64,000 bases of DNA from an uncultured Burkholderiales bacterium (GCA_945952065.1 CAMFGY010000022.1:1-64000); one strand, 5' to 3'. Counted from the first letter of the stretch, positions 54,799 through 64,000 are shown. The notes: generated by a model not told the origin, from the sequence alone. A program made the numbers and translations.

Positions 54799-57774
54799 AT
54801 GACCTCGCCCAGCCCCGCCAAAAGCGCTTCAGCCCCAGCCACACAAGGAGATATTTTTGGCAGCGCCTTGCCGCGCGTGGCGGCGGCGCCGAGCTCGGAT
54901 TTGCCGGAGCAAGAGATCAGCGCCGAGGTGCTGCTGGAGAAGTACGCCAAGGGGGATGAAAAGACCTTGGACGAGTTGCGCCAACGTATCGCGCGCGCCT
55001 TGGCGCAGGCCGAAGCGCCGGAAGCCCGTGCCGAATGGGAAGCGCGCTTTTTGGATGCGCAGCGGCGCGGCTTTGTGCCGGCCGGGCGCATCAATTCGGC
55101 AGCCGGCACCGATCTTTCGGCCACTTTGATCAACTGCTTTGTGCAGCCGGTGGGCGACTCGATTGCCTCCCACGAAGACGGGCATCCGGGCATTTACACC
55201 GCGCTCACCGAGGCCGCCGAAACCATGCGACGTGGTGGTGGCGTGGGCTATGACTTCTCCCGCATTCGCCCGCGTGGCGCTTGGGTCGGCTCGACGCAAA
55301 GCAGCGCCTCGGGCCCGGTCAGCTATATGCGTGTGTTCGACCGCAGCTGCGAAACGGTGGAGAGTGCCGGCAGCCGCCGGGGCGCGCAAATGGGCGTGCT
55401 GCGCTGCGATCACCCGGATGTGGAGGAGTTCATCCATGCCAAGGACAAGGGAGATTTGCGCAACTTCAATATCTCGGTGGGTGTGACCGATGCCTTCATG
55501 AAGGCCGTGGAAGCTGACGCCGAAATTGAGCTGACTCACAAGGCCGAGCCGGGCCAGAAGCAGCGGGCCGCCGGGGCCTACCAGCGCGCCGACGGCCTGT
55601 GGGTGTATCGCAAACTGCGGGCACGGGATTTGTGGGATCAGGTGATGCGCTCCACCTATGACCATGCCGAGCCGGGCGTGCTCTTCCTGGACCGCATCAA
55701 TGCCGACAACAACCTCTACTACTGCGAGTCGATTGCGGCCACCAATCCGTGTGCCGAGCAGCCGCTGCCGCCCTATGGCTGCTGCTGCTTGGGTTCGGTC
55801 AACCTGACCACGTTTGTGCGAGACCCCTTCAGCCCGAACGCCAGCTTTGACGAAGAAGGCTATGCCGAGGTTTGCCGGGTGGCCACGCGCATGCTGGACA
55901 ATGTGCTGGACGTGACGCCCTGGCCCCTGCCTGCGCAGCAGCAAGAGGCCCGCAACAAGCGCCGAGTGGGGCTTGGCTTTACCGGCCTGGGCGACACCTT
56001 GGTGATGCTGAACCAGCGTTACGACACCGAGGCCGCGCGCGATGTGGCGCGGCGTTTGAGCGAGCTGATGCGCAATGCAGCCTACGAGGCCTCGGCCGAT
56101 CTGGCGCTGGAGCGTGGCGCCTTCCCGCTCTTCAATGCCGATCTGTACCTCTCCGGTGGCAACTTCGCCTCGCGCCTGCCCCAGGGCTTGAAAGACAAGA
56201 TTCGCATCCAGGGCCTGCGCAACTCGCATCTCTTGTCGATTGCGCCCACCGGCACCATCAGCCTGGCCTTTGCCGACAATGCCTCCAATGGCATCGAGCC
56301 GGCCTTCAGCTGGAGCTATACCCGCAAAAAGCGCATGGCCGATGGCAGCTTCAAGGAATATGCGGTCGAGGACCATGCCTGGCGCTTGTACCGCCATATG
56401 TTCGGCACCGATGCCGCTTTGTCGCCCGCTTTTGTGACCGCCTTGGAGCTCAGCGCTGCGGACCATGCGGCCATGGTGGCGGCCGTGGCGCCCTATGTGG
56501 ACACCTCGATTTCCAAGACCGTCAATGTGCCGGCCGACTATTTGTACGAGGACTTCCAAGACCTCTACACCCAGGCCTGGAAGGCCGGACTCAAGGGCTT
56601 GGCCACCTACCGTCCCAACAGCATCTTGGGCTCGGTCTTGAGCGTGGAGCCCGCCGCCGTGCAAAAGCCTGAGCCGCTGCAGCCCGTGGCGGTGGATGGC
56701 GGCAACCAGCGCATGTTGGTGTCACGGCTGCCGAATGCGGTCTTGGCCTCTTTGCGCTGGCCCAGCCGCCCCGAGTTGCCCGGCGGCAACCCGGCTTGGA
56801 GCTACATGATCCGCCATCCGCATGGTGACTTTGCGCTGTTTGTGGGTGAGTTGCCGGCCGAGGGGCCGGATGCCGGCCTGTTCGGCAAGAACCTGCCGTT
56901 TGAAGTCTGGGTCAATGGCGCGGAGCAGCCGCGTGGCTTGGCCGCCGTGGCCAAGACCTTGTCGATGGACTTGCGCACCAATGACGCAGCTTGGCTGCGT
57001 CTGAAGCTCGATGCCCTGGCCACGGTGGCCGAGGAGCGCGCCTTCGAAATGCCCATGCCGCCCGGTGGCGAGCAGCGCTTGTTCCCCGGCGTGGTGGCGG
57101 CCACAGCGGCGGTGATCCGCTGGCGCTGCGAGCAGCTGGGGGCCTTGCAAGATGGGGGCGCGACGCCGGTGATCGATGCCATGTTCAGCCGCGAAGAGCC
57201 GCGCACCAGCACCTTGGGCACCTTGGCCTGGGCGGTGGACGTGGACAACCCGGCAACCAATGAGCAATTCACGCTGACCCTGAAAGAGGTCAGCCTGCCC
57301 ACGCCCGAGGGCGGCTTTGTGACCCGTCCTTGCGCCATGGGTTTCTCGGGCAACTACCCCAAGGCGCTGGACGGCATGGCCCGCCTGCTCAGCCTGGACA
57401 TGCGGGTGATGGACCCCGCTTGGATCGGCATGAAATTGCGCAAGCTGCTCAATGTGGGCGAGCCGCTGGGGCACTTCATGGCGCCGGTGCCCACCTTGAC
57501 GGGTGAGCGCCGCCAGCAGATTTGGCCCTCCACCGTGGCCTATGTGGCGCGCTTGATCATCCATCGCTATGCCATGCTGGGCATCTTGGACGAACAAGGC
57601 CTGCCCTTGGTCGAAATGGGGCTGCTGCAAGCGCCAGCGGCCAAGGTCCAAAGCGGCGCCAGCGTGCCAGCCATGGCCGGCAAGCCATGCCCTGAGTGCG
57701 GCAACAGCACCATGATCCACAAAGACGGCTGCGACTTCTGCACCGCCTGTGGCTATGTAGGCCAGTGCGGCTGA
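54799..57774 (+). CDS. nrdJ: Adenosylcobalamin-dependent (class II) ribonucleotide reductase
   Basis: This 991-residue protein catalyses NDP (or NTP) reduction with B12. Motifs in order: [23 protein letters not shown] (~150-172), [21 protein letters not shown], active-site [22 protein letters not shown] (~313-335), and [34 protein letters not shown], the substrate/P-loop region. From ~655 there are two TSCPD-like repeats ([22 protein letters not shown] and [16 protein letters not shown]...[10 protein letters not shown]). The C-terminus has a zinc-ribbon-like CPECG...[14 protein letters not shown], with redox cysteines. The ATG after GGAGACTTGC was chosen. It works aerobically or anaerobically; no class I genes are in the window. 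Confidence 0.95.
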   Translation: MTSPSPAKSASAPATQGDIFGSALPRVAAAPSSDLPEQEISAEVLLEKYAKGDEKTLDELRQRIARALAQAEAPEARAEWEARFLDAQRRGFVPAGRINSAAGTDLSATLINCFVQPVGDSIASHEDGHPGIYTALTEAAETMRRGGGVGYDFSRIRPRGAWVGSTQSSASGPVSYMRVFDRSCETVESAGSRRGAQMGVLRCDHPDVEEFIHAKDKGDLRNFNISVGVTDAFMKAVEADAEIELTHKAEPGQKQRAAGAYQRADGLWVYRKLRARDLWDQVMRSTYDHAEPGVLFLDRINADNNLYYCESIAATNPCAEQPLPPYGCCCLGSVNLTTFVRDPFSPNASFDEEGYAEVCRVATRMLDNVLDVTPWPLPAQQQEARNKRRVGLGFTGLGDTLVMLNQRYDTEAARDVARRLSELMRNAAYEASADLALERGAFPLFNADLYLSGGNFASRLPQGLKDKIRIQGLRNSHLLSIAPTGTISLAFADNASNGIEPAFSWSYTRKKRMADGSFKEYAVEDHAWRLYRHMFGTDAALSPAFVTALELSAADHAAMVAAVAPYVDTSISKTVNVPADYLYEDFQDLYTQAWKAGLKGLATYRPNSILGSVLSVEPAAVQKPEPLQPVAVDGGNQRMLVSRLPNAVLASLRWPSRPELPGGNPAWSYMIRHPHGDFALFVGELPAEGPDAGLFGKNLPFEVWVNGAEQPRGLAAVAKTLSMDLRTNDAAWLRLKLDALATVAEERAFEMPMPPGGEQRLFPGVVAATAAVIRWRCEQLGALQDGGATPVIDAMFSREEPRTSTLGTLAWAVDVDNPATNEQFTLTLKEVSLPTPEGGFVTRPCAMGFSGNYPKALDGMARLLSLDMRVMDPAWIGMKLRKLLNVGEPLGHFMAPVPTLTGERRQQIWPSTVAYVARLIIHRYAMLGILDEQGLPLVEMGLLQAPAAKVQSGASVPAMAGKPCPECGNSTMIHKDGCDFCTACGYVGQCG

Positions 57775-57810
57775 ACGCGGTGCCGCGCCGGGGGGCGCGG
57801 TGGTGTTCAG
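57771..57810. terminator. Hairpin between convergent nrdJ and yfiB
   Basis: CTGAAC/GTTCAG outer arms (each containing one gene's stop codon) enclose a CCGCGCC-GGGG-GGCGCGG inner stem. No T-run follows, but this very stable structure probably marks both transcript ends. Confidence 0.55.
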
Positions 57811-58388
57811 TCGGCCGTGGCGATCAAGACCACACGCCGGTTCTGGGCGCGGCCGACCTCTTGGGCGTTGTCGGCGATCGGTTTTTCATGCCCAAAGCCT
57901 TGGGTCTTGAGGGCTGAGGCCGGCCAGCCGGCACTTTGCAAAGCCTGGGCCACGGCCTGGGCGCGGCGTAGCGAGAGCTGCTTGTTGTAGGCCGCCTCGC
58001 CCACCGCGTCGCTGTGGCCTTCGATGCGCAGGCGCGGTACTTCCAACTCGCGCAGTTTTTGGCCCAGGTCGCTGAGCTGCTTTTGCTGGGCCGCTTGCAG
58101 GCGGTCCGAGTCAAAGGCAAAGAGCAGCCGGGTCGCCAGGTTCAGCGACCACTCATCGCCTTGCGGCGTGAAGCCCAAGCTTTGAAGCGCCTGCACTTGG
58201 CGCTCGCTCCAGGGACTGGGCTTGGCCGGCTTCGGCGGGGAGGGCGGCGTAGGCGGGCTTTGGCAGGCCGTCAGGGCCGCTAGCCCACAGGCGCTGGCCA
58301 GCCAGGTGTTCAGTCGCCGTCGGCACAGGTTTGGACTCAGGGCGGAGTCAAGACGATCGCCGGGGGGAGGCGGCAGGCTGGGATTCAT
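57807..58388 (-). CDS. yfiB: OmpA-family lipoprotein, YfiB-like
   Basis: This 193-residue lipoprotein starts MNPSLPPPPGD with AGGAGTGACC before it. It has the lipobox CGLAALTACQS (cysteine ~42), a Pro-rich spacer, and a C-terminal OmpA peptidoglycan-binding domain (LLFAFDSDRLQAAQQKQL, RIEGHSDAVGEAAYNKQLSLRRAQAVAQAL, GFGHEKPIADN). In the Pseudomonas YfiBNR system YfiB sequesters the periplasmic inhibitor YfiR at the outer membrane. It overlaps the end of the cyclase gene by 41 bases, so the three genes form one operon. The upstream order YfiR-YfiN-YfiB is as in that system. Confidence 0.88.
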   Translation of the reverse strand: MNPSLPPPPGDRLDSALSPNLCRRRLNTWLASACGLAALTACQSPPTPPSPPKPAKPSPWSERQVQALQSLGFTPQGDEWSLNLATRLLFAFDSDRLQAAQQKQLSDLGQKLRELEVPRLRIEGHSDAVGEAAYNKQLSLRRAQAVAQALQSAGWPASALKTQGFGHEKPIADNAQEVGRAQNRRVVLIATAD

Positions 58389-59721
58389 GGTCACTCCTGG
58401 GGGCGTCGCTGCTGGGAATTGCGGGCGCGCGGCTCGCTCGTTTGTGCGCATACATGTCCAGATCGGCGGCCTTCATCAGCGCGGCGGCTGAACGCCCTTG
58501 TTCCGGGAAGGCGGCCAGCCCGACGCTGATGGCGGGCACCACGGTTTGGCCATTGGGCAGTTGCACGGCCTCGGCCACGGCCTCGCGCAGGTGGCGGGCA
58601 ATCTGCTCGGCCGTGCTGCGTGGGTAGCGCCCTTGCACCAGCACCACAAATTCATCGCCGCCCAGGCGCCCGACCAAATCTTCAGCCCGGACGCTGCGTC
58701 TGAGCCTTTGGGCCAGTGCCATCAAGACGCAGTCCCCCGCCTCATGGCCGAAGCTGTCATTGATGGCTTTGAAGTGGTCGGCGTCGACGAAATAGAGCAA
58801 GAAGCCGCCGTCCTCACGCTCGGCCTGCTCGATCTGGCGCGCCAGCAGGGCTTCGAAATGGGCCCGATTGGCCACGCCGGTCAGGCCGTCGCGGCTGGCT
58901 TGATCGTTCAGCAAAGCGTGGGCATGGCGCAGTGCATGGTGTTCACGCAGCAGTCGCAGCTGATGGGCTTCGAGGTCCAGCAGCAAGGCGTCGAAATCAC
59001 TGCTCAATTGGTCCAGCTCCACCAGTCCGGCGCGCGGGGCCGGCAAAGGGGCTTGGCCGTTTTGACGGAGCTGGCGCATGTGTTGGGTGTGTTCGGCCAA
59101 AGCCTGCAGAGGTTGGGCCAGACGACGGGCAAAACGCCGCGACACCTGCGTCACCGCCACGCCGGACAAGGCCATGGCCAACAAAACCCCGCCCGCGCTC
59201 CAGGCCAGCAGTTGCAGCAAGGCGCTGGCGTCGGCCTGCAATTGCAGCATGGCCAGTACCTGGCCCTGCGCCTGCACCGGAACCTCCGCGCGTAGCGGCC
59301 ACAGGGCTTCGGCAATTGCCGCCCAGCCCGCATCAGAGCCGGGCTTGCGGTAGGCGGCGAAGTCTTGCGTCGGTTCGACGGTTTGCAAACTCGCGGCGCC
59401 CAAATGCACACGCGCCGCCGACACCGGCTCATGGCGCAGCAAGTCTTGCAGCAAATGTTCGACGGCTTCACGGTCTTGGAACACCACCGCTGCTTCGACC
59501 GAGTAGGCCAGCGAACGCGCTTGCAACTCCAAATTGCGCACCGTGCTCAACTGCAGCAGCAGGCTGGCCCCGATGGCCAGCACACAGCCCACGCTCAAGA
59601 CCGAGAACAAACCAATGCGCCAGGTGGCAGCCCGCATCAAGGCCAGCAAGGTGGTGGAGGCCGGGGCCGGAGTCGGCCCGGGGGAGCCGGGGCGTTTGGG
59701 CGAGGGGCGGAGGCAGACCAT
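58348..59721 (-). CDS. yfiN: Membrane diguanylate cyclase, YfiN/TpbB-like
   Basis: This 457-residue protein has TM1 (~32-56, WRIGLFSVLSVGCVLAIGASLLLQL), a periplasmic CHASE8/PAS-like domain (~57-165), TM2 (~170-192), a HAMP-like linker and a GGDEF domain (~270-430). The active-site signature VGRLGGDEFVVLVQ is intact and DADHFKAINDSFGHEAGD is present. No RxxD inhibitory site is evident before GGDEF. It makes c-di-GMP; YfiR binding to its periplasmic domain should hold it off. It begins 18 bases after the yfiR stop. Confidence 0.92.
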   Translation of the reverse strand: MVCLRPSPKRPGSPGPTPAPASTTLLALMRAATWRIGLFSVLSVGCVLAIGASLLLQLSTVRNLELQARSLAYSVEAAVVFQDREAVEHLLQDLLRHEPVSAARVHLGAASLQTVEPTQDFAAYRKPGSDAGWAAIAEALWPLRAEVPVQAQGQVLAMLQLQADASALLQLLAWSAGGVLLAMALSGVAVTQVSRRFARRLAQPLQALAEHTQHMRQLRQNGQAPLPAPRAGLVELDQLSSDFDALLLDLEAHQLRLLREHHALRHAHALLNDQASRDGLTGVANRAHFEALLARQIEQAEREDGGFLLYFVDADHFKAINDSFGHEAGDCVLMALAQRLRRSVRAEDLVGRLGGDEFVVLVQGRYPRSTAEQIARHLREAVAEAVQLPNGQTVVPAISVGLAAFPEQGRSAAALMKAADLDMYAHKRASRAPAIPSSDAPRSDHESQPAASPRRSS

Positions 59722-59739
59722 GCTGGGGCTCTTGCTGAA

Positions 59740-60297
59740 CTAAACCTTGCGCGGCGCGGGCTTGGCCAAGCGCAAGACCTGGGGGTGCACCCGCAAACCG
59801 CTGCGCGCCACCGCGTCCAGATTGACTTCAAAGCGGGTGCGCCCCTCGACCGCTTGCAGGCAGAACATGCCGCCATCGCTGCAAAACTCTGGGCCGCGAC
59901 CCAGGGTCAGCACCGCTTGATCGGCCAGGCTTTGCAGCAGTTTGCGCAGCGCATCGCTCTGCCATCCATCCAGAAACACCGCATGGCAGTGGGTGGGCAG
60001 CGCCTGATTGGCCTCGATCCAACGGATCTCCAGGCTGCGACCGTCATGCAGTGGCGGGAGGTCGCGCGCGATGTCCGCAGCATCCGGGGCGCTGCGGCTG
60101 ATGCACAGATTCAAGGCTTGAGGGCGCTGCGGCCAGGCGGTGTAACTGATGATGCCCTGCAAGATCGCACCGGTGGGCAAGGCCGATTGCGCCACAGGCG
60201 CTAGGGTTTGGGACCGCGCCGCGAAGGGCCAAATGCTGCCCAACAGGGCGCCAAACAGGACGATGGGCAAGCCTTGTAGCAGGCGTCGCCGCCCCAT
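59740..60297 (-). CDS. yfiR: Periplasmic inhibitor YfiR-like
   Basis: This protein of ~185 residues has a signal peptide MGRRRLLQGLPIVLFGALLGSIWPFAARS; the track ORF extends 95 codons upstream through a low-complexity region. YfiR features are ILQGIISYTAWP near the N-terminus, LNLCISRS, PTHCHAVFL, VLTLGRGPEFCSDGGMFCLQAVEGRTRFEVNLDA and SGLRVHPQVLRLA. The four cysteines fit the two disulfides of Pseudomonas YfiR, which sense envelope redox state. None of the candidate starts has a good ribosome site. It is first in the yfiRNB operon. Confidence 0.88.
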   Translation of the reverse strand: MGRRRLLQGLPIVLFGALLGSIWPFAARSQTLAPVAQSALPTGAILQGIISYTAWPQRPQALNLCISRSAPDAADIARDLPPLHDGRSLEIRWIEANQALPTHCHAVFLDGWQSDALRKLLQSLADQAVLTLGRGPEFCSDGGMFCLQAVEGRTRFEVNLDAVARSGLRVHPQVLRLAKPAPRKV

Positions 60298-60609
60298 TCG
60301 CGGCCGCGCGCTTGCCAGTTCCTGGCCCTGCATCAGGTGCAGCGCAGGGCAGTGGGGCTCGGCAGCGAAAGCAGTGAACATGCAGGTTTCAAGCACAAGA
60401 CCCGGCGCTTGCGCGCTGGGGAAGGCGGCCCTCATCAGGGCAGAGTCGCGAGCAATTCGGAGCTTCAGTATAGGCACAGGCTCGGAGCCCGCCGGGCCCC
60501 GTTGCAGCGCGGACCCCCCGCGAACGCGGGGCGGGTTGCGCAGTCGCGACAAGCTGTGGCGCCAGCCCTTGGGGCCACCCAACAGGGTTCGGCGCGCTAT
60601 CCTTGAGCG

Positions 60610-61284
60610 ATGACAGAGCCTCGCAATTCCCCCTCATCCTCGGCTTCCGGCGCCCTGCTGCCCGTGGGCGCGCTCAAAACGCAGATGTCAGAGCGCATGG
60701 CGCAAGCCCTGCTGGGCTTGATAGGCAGCCGGCCGGAGTCCAAAGCCAGCGCGCGTCCGAGCCGCTCATCGGCGGCCCAAGCGGCGCAGGCCGCGAGCGC
60801 CGAAGCCGCCAAAAAAGCGGCCATGGCCGCGGGCGCCTTGGCCTTGCCGCCCGGGCCCATGGGCTGGTTGACGGTGGTGCCGGAGATGGCCGCGGTCTGG
60901 CGCATCCAGTCTCAGTTGGTGGCCGATATCGCGGCCTTGTATGGTCGCAGCGCCGAGTTGGGGCAGACGCAAATGCTGTACTGCCTGTTTCGCCACACGG
61001 CGGCGCAGGCCGTGCGCGATTTGGCGGTACGGGTGGGCGAGCGCTTGCTGGTGCGCCCGGCCACCACGGCCTTATTGCAAAGAGTGGTTGGGGCGGTGGG
61101 CATGCAGCTGAGTCAGCAACTGCTGAGCAAGGCGGTGTCGCGTTGGGTGCCCATGGTGGGGGCCGCGGCGGTCAGTGCCTATGCCTATTACGACACCCAG
61201 CAGGTCGCCAAAGCCGCCATCGAGATGTTTGAGCGTGAGCAAATCATCGACAACCCCAGCGAAGCCCCGGGAACCGGGGCTTGA
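60610..61284 (+). CDS. EcsC-like protein of unknown function
   Basis: This 224-residue protein has an Ala/Ser-rich N-terminal third (~1-70) and a hydrophobic-helical remainder containing LPPGPMGWLTVVPEMAAVWRIQSQLVADIAALYG. That is the EcsC-family pattern (PG..G..t..P.l..v...Q..l...ia..yG). The C-terminal part (RVVGAVGMQLSQQLLSKAVSRWVPMVGAAAVSAYAYYDTQQV) has a membrane-inserting look. EcsC homologues lack a clear biochemical role. It reads divergently from the yfiRNB operon. Confidence 0.7.
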   Translation: MTEPRNSPSSSASGALLPVGALKTQMSERMAQALLGLIGSRPESKASARPSRSSAAQAAQAASAEAAKKAAMAAGALALPPGPMGWLTVVPEMAAVWRIQSQLVADIAALYGRSAELGQTQMLYCLFRHTAAQAVRDLAVRVGERLLVRPATTALLQRVVGAVGMQLSQQLLSKAVSRWVPMVGAAAVSAYAYYDTQQVAKAAIEMFEREQIIDNPSEAPGTGA

Positions 61285-61366
61285 TCGCGCTTGTGTTCGG
61301 CTCGCAGCCGCTTACACTGGGGCCGGCTTTTCTCCTTCAGACTCTTTTGTTCGCGATGCATCAGCC

Positions 61367-61888
61367 ATGACGCCGCCGCCCATTCTTGATGTTGAAGCCT
61401 CAGGCTTTGGCCGCGGCAGCTATCCGATCGAGATTGGTTTTGTGGAGTCTGGCGGCGCGGCCTTTTGCTGCTTGATTCAGCCCGAACCCGATTGGCAGCA
61501 TTGGGACAGCTCGGCCGAGGCCCTGCACGGGATCTCCCGCGACATCCTCATGCGCCACGGCAAGCCACCCGCCTGGGTGGCCCAGCAGATCAACCGCCGT
61601 TTGGCGGGGCAAACGGTGTATTGCGATGCCTGGGGGCACGACTACCCTTGGCTGTGCCGCTTGTTTGATGCGGTGGACATGAGCCCAAGTTTCAAGCTGG
61701 CGGATATGCGCTCTTTGCTCAATGAATCCGAAGTGGCGCACTGGCACCCCGTGCTGGATCAAGTGCGCTCAGAAATGCAGTTACGTCGCCACCGTGCCAG
61801 CAGTGATGCCTTGGTGCTGCAGCTGGCGCTGATGCGCGTCAAACAATGGCAGCAGCCGGCTGATCAACGTCTGCGCGGTGCGGCTTGA
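61367..61888 (+). CDS. DnaQ-like 3'-5' exonuclease
   Basis: This protein of ~173 residues starts MTPPPILDVEASGFG. The DEDDh exonuclease motifs are ILDVEASG (Exo I), VYCDAWGHDYPWLCRLFD (Exo II) and HRASSDALV (Exo III with His and Asp). It is a small stand-alone domain like other bacterial RNase T/oligoribonuclease relatives; nucleic-acid substrate and role are unknown. The start was chosen because earlier codons lie in the EcsC-like frame. No ribosome site is strong. Confidence 0.8.
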   Translation: MTPPPILDVEASGFGRGSYPIEIGFVESGGAAFCCLIQPEPDWQHWDSSAEALHGISRDILMRHGKPPAWVAQQINRRLAGQTVYCDAWGHDYPWLCRLFDAVDMSPSFKLADMRSLLNESEVAHWHPVLDQVRSEMQLRRHRASSDALVLQLALMRVKQWQQPADQRLRGAA

Positions 61889-61934
61889 ATCGGCGCTCGC
61901 GGCTTCCTCTTCCTTCAGACTCAGAAATAGGGCA

Positions 61935-64000
61935 CTAGGCCTCCGGAAGGCTGCCGCGCGCGCAGCTGCGTCCGGCGCGTTTGGCTTCGTAGAGCTTGGC
62001 GTCGGCCACGGCCACCATGGCTTCCAACTCGGCCTCGCTGCCGGCGCGCACGCAAAAGCCCACGCTGATGCCGATGTGCAACTCCAGGGTGTCGATCATG
62101 AAGGGCAGGCCGATGGCGTGCACGATTTTGTGGGCCACCACCGCTGCATCCTCGGCTTGATGAATGCTGGGTAAAAAGATCGCGAACTCATCGCCGCCGA
62201 GGCGGGCCACCAAGTCTTGCGGGCGCAAGGCATTGCGCAGGCGCAAGGCCACCGCGCGCAACAAGGCATCTCCCACCGGGTGCCCGTATTGGTCATTGAC
62301 CGGCTTGAATTTGTCGAGATCCAGGTAGAGCAGGGCCACGGGCTGGCCGCTCAGTCGGGCTTGTTCAAGACTGGTCTGCACATGGTCGGCAAAGCCGGCG
62401 CGGTTCAACAAGCCGGTCAAGGGGCAACTCATGGAGGCATCGCGCAGGCGCTGTTCCTCTCGCTTGGCCGCGCTGATGTCGCGAGCAATGCAGATGGCGC
62501 CTTCCACCGCGGCGCCGGCCGTGCGCAGGGGCGCGAATTGCAGGGCAAAGACGGTGCCCGGCTCGCGCTCGCCGCTGTCCAATTCCAGGTCCACGCTGTC
62601 ACCCGCCAAGGCACTCAACAAGGCGGGCCGGCGCCGGCCGTACTCATGCGCCCCCAGCAAGTCTTGCAAGGGGCGGCCTTGCCAGCCATCAGCCTCGAGA
62701 TTGAAGTGCCGTAAGCAGGCCTGGTTGATGAACAGCAGCTTCTCGTCCAGATCGATCACCCAGATCAAGGCTTCAGAGGTGTGGGCAATGGCGGCCAGCA
62801 AGGCCTCGCTGCGCTGACGTTCTCGCTGCAGGCGCAGCTCACCGCTGATGTCGCGCAAGATCACCGAGAGGCTGGCGCTGCTGTCAGCGCCGCTGCTGCT
62901 GCTTGAGCCGCGGTGACGCAAGACGGTGCACTCGCACACCATGGCTTGGCCTTGACCGTCGATCAGGGTGCGGCGGCCTTGCCACTGGGCAAGTTCACGG
63001 GTGCCGTGCAGCACTTCGTGGCGGAAGTCATGCAGGGTCTCGGCATTCAAAAAGCGCCGCAAATCCAGCGCGGCCAAATCAGCATCCGGGGCCACGCCCA
63101 GGCGCTGCCGGGCGGCGGGGTTCATATAGACCATATGACCTTGTCGGTCGAACTGCGCCACGTATTCAGGCGTCAGGTCCAAGATGTCGCTGAGCGCGCG
63201 CACCCTGCGCTGTTGCTCGGCCAATTCGGTGATGTCTTCCACGGTGCCGACTTGACCGAGGAAGCGGCCATCCACTCGCAGCGGCGCAGTGCGCACCGAC
63301 AGCAGTCGGCTGGCCCCGTCGCGGCGGGTGATGCGGCCCACGGTTCTGAAGGGTTGGGCCTGGGCGATCAGGGCTTGCCATTTGACCTTGGCCGTGTCGC
63401 GCTTTTCCTCGGCCATCACTTGCAACCAGCCCCAGGCCTGCTCTTCGGGCTGCAGGGTTTGCAGACTCAGATAGGTCTGGTTGCTGTAGACCACCTGACC
63501 CTGCGGGTCGCAGCGGAACAGGCCCAAGGGCGAAGCATCGGCCGAGGCGGCCTGCAGGGCTTTTTCCAGCCGCGCCCGTTTCAACAAACGCGCCAGCATC
63601 CAAGTCAGGGCCAGGGCGGCGGCACTCACCACGCTGCTGAACAGCAAGACCGCACGGCGCTGCTGGTAGTAGCCGGTCAAGCTCGCGCCCTCCGCTTCTG
63701 AAATCAAGAGCTTGGCCCCATAGCCCTCCAAGGCCCTGAAAGCGCCAATGCGGCGAATCCCATCACTGGCGTGTCCGTCGGTCACAAACCAACCTTCGGG
63801 CCCGTTGAACTCTTCGCGCCGCCCGGGTTTGGCATTGGCAAACACGTCGCGGCCCACGAAATTGGGCAAGGCCGGCACCCGTGACAGGGCCAGACCATCG
63901 CCCCGCAGCAAGGTCACCGCGCCCGCCTTGCCATGGGCAAAGAGTTGATGCATCTGCCCCAGGCGATCCAGGTCGATCAAGGCCAGCGCGATTTGCAAGC
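61935..64000 (-). CDS. PAS-GGDEF diguanylate cyclase, 5' end beyond the window
   Basis: The visible 688 residues continue upstream past the window edge. In order there is an extracytoplasmic sensor end (...AFRALEGYGAKLLISEAEGASLTGYY), a membrane helix (~118-140, AVLLFSSVVSAAALALTWMLARLL), three PAS domains (SPLGLFRCDPQGQVVYSNQTYL; LDLTPEYVAQFDRQGHMVYMNPAARQ; LIWVIDLDEKLLFINQACL) and a C-terminal GGDEF with intact VARLGGDEFAIFLPS. It should make c-di-GMP in response to a periplasmic or redox signal. The stop is 47 bases from the exonuclease's stop. Whether an additional sensor domain lies off the edge cannot be seen. Confidence 0.9.
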   Translation of the reverse strand, partial: LQIALALIDLDRLGQMHQLFAHGKAGAVTLLRGDGLALSRVPALPNFVGRDVFANAKPGRREEFNGPEGWFVTDGHASDGIRRIGAFRALEGYGAKLLISEAEGASLTGYYQQRRAVLLFSSVVSAAALALTWMLARLLKRARLEKALQAASADASPLGLFRCDPQGQVVYSNQTYLSLQTLQPEEQAWGWLQVMAEEKRDTAKVKWQALIAQAQPFRTVGRITRRDGASRLLSVRTAPLRVDGRFLGQVGTVEDITELAEQQRRVRALSDILDLTPEYVAQFDRQGHMVYMNPAARQRLGVAPDADLAALDLRRFLNAETLHDFRHEVLHGTRELAQWQGRRTLIDGQGQAMVCECTVLRHRGSSSSSGADSSASLSVILRDISGELRLQRERQRSEALLAAIAHTSEALIWVIDLDEKLLFINQACLRHFNLEADGWQGRPLQDLLGAHEYGRRRPALLSALAGDSVDLELDSGEREPGTVFALQFAPLRTAGAAVEGAICIARDISAAKREEQRLRDASMSCPLTGLLNRAGFADHVQTSLEQARLSGQPVALLYLDLDKFKPVNDQYGHPVGDALLRAVALRLRNALRPQDLVARLGGDEFAIFLPSIHQAEDAAVVAHKIVHAIGLPFMIDTLELHIGISVGFCVRAGSEAELEAMVAVADAKLYEAKRAGRSCARGSLPEA

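Noticed and set aside
54829-56664. 611-codon minus-strand frame
   Set aside because: Antisense to the ribonucleotide reductase gene.

Overview
The window looks like a chromosomal stretch of a free-living Burkholderiales bacterium (Betaproteobacteria), most likely of the Roseateles/Paucibacter/Rubrivivax-type lineage. This is inferred from high GC, ATGA/GTGA-coupled gene pairs, a leucine-catabolism (liu) cluster, a class II ribonucleotide reductase and many c-di-GMP proteins. No rRNA, tRNA, CRISPR array, prophage or intact insertion sequence was recognised. Gene density is high on both strands.

Layout. 0.4-8 kb: a small exported protein, a methyltransferase, a very large DUF349 protein, and a coupled pair made of an MmcB-like protein and a DinG/XPD-type helicase carrying a nuclease-like N-terminus. 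8-10 kb: a chagasin-type inhibitor next to a papain-type protease fused to a lectin-like propeller. 10.4-23.4 kb: leucine/isovalerate degradation (TetR regulator, MCC beta, methylglutaconyl-CoA hydratase, MCC alpha, HMG-CoA lyase), with the biotin operon bioA-bioF-bioD-bioB lying between the two subunits of the biotin enzyme MCC. A dispersed repeat and a GNAT gene follow bioB. 23.4-26.7 kb: dienelactone hydrolase family protein, PPi-type phosphofructokinase, alanine dehydrogenase. 26.8-30.4 kb: an ElaB/YqjD-YqjE-YqjK-like stress membrane set interrupted by an opposing REC-DUF3369-GGDEF-EAL gene. 30.4-39.8 kb: a YgiQ radical SAM protein, then a TetR repressor divergent from a complete RND efflux operon, with an AcrR-type operator between them.

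39.8-42.9 kb: small proteins, a cold-shock protein, an alpha/beta hydrolase, a PilZ protein with a non-canonical start, and an unknown helical protein. 42.9-52.0 kb: a seven-gene minus-strand operon for a MacAB/TolC-like exporter (adaptor, ATPase, outer-membrane factor, two permeases) ending in its own sigma-54 response regulator and histidine kinase. Upstream of it are a near-consensus -24/-12 promoter and a helically phased array of CGGAC repeats, which I infer to be its enhancer. This is the strongest candidate for an undescribed regulatory system here. 52.0-64 kb: a YceI-like lipoprotein, a Mpo1-like protein, a PanE-like reductase, a B12-dependent ribonucleotide reductase with two TSCPD-like repeats, a complete YfiR-YfiN-YfiB c-di-GMP module, an EcsC-like protein, a DnaQ-like exonuclease, and a PAS-GGDEF gene running off the end.

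Together the genes indicate an aerobic heterotroph using branched-chain amino acids, with two envelope export systems and extensive c-di-GMP signalling. All functions are from sequence reading only; no database search was run.
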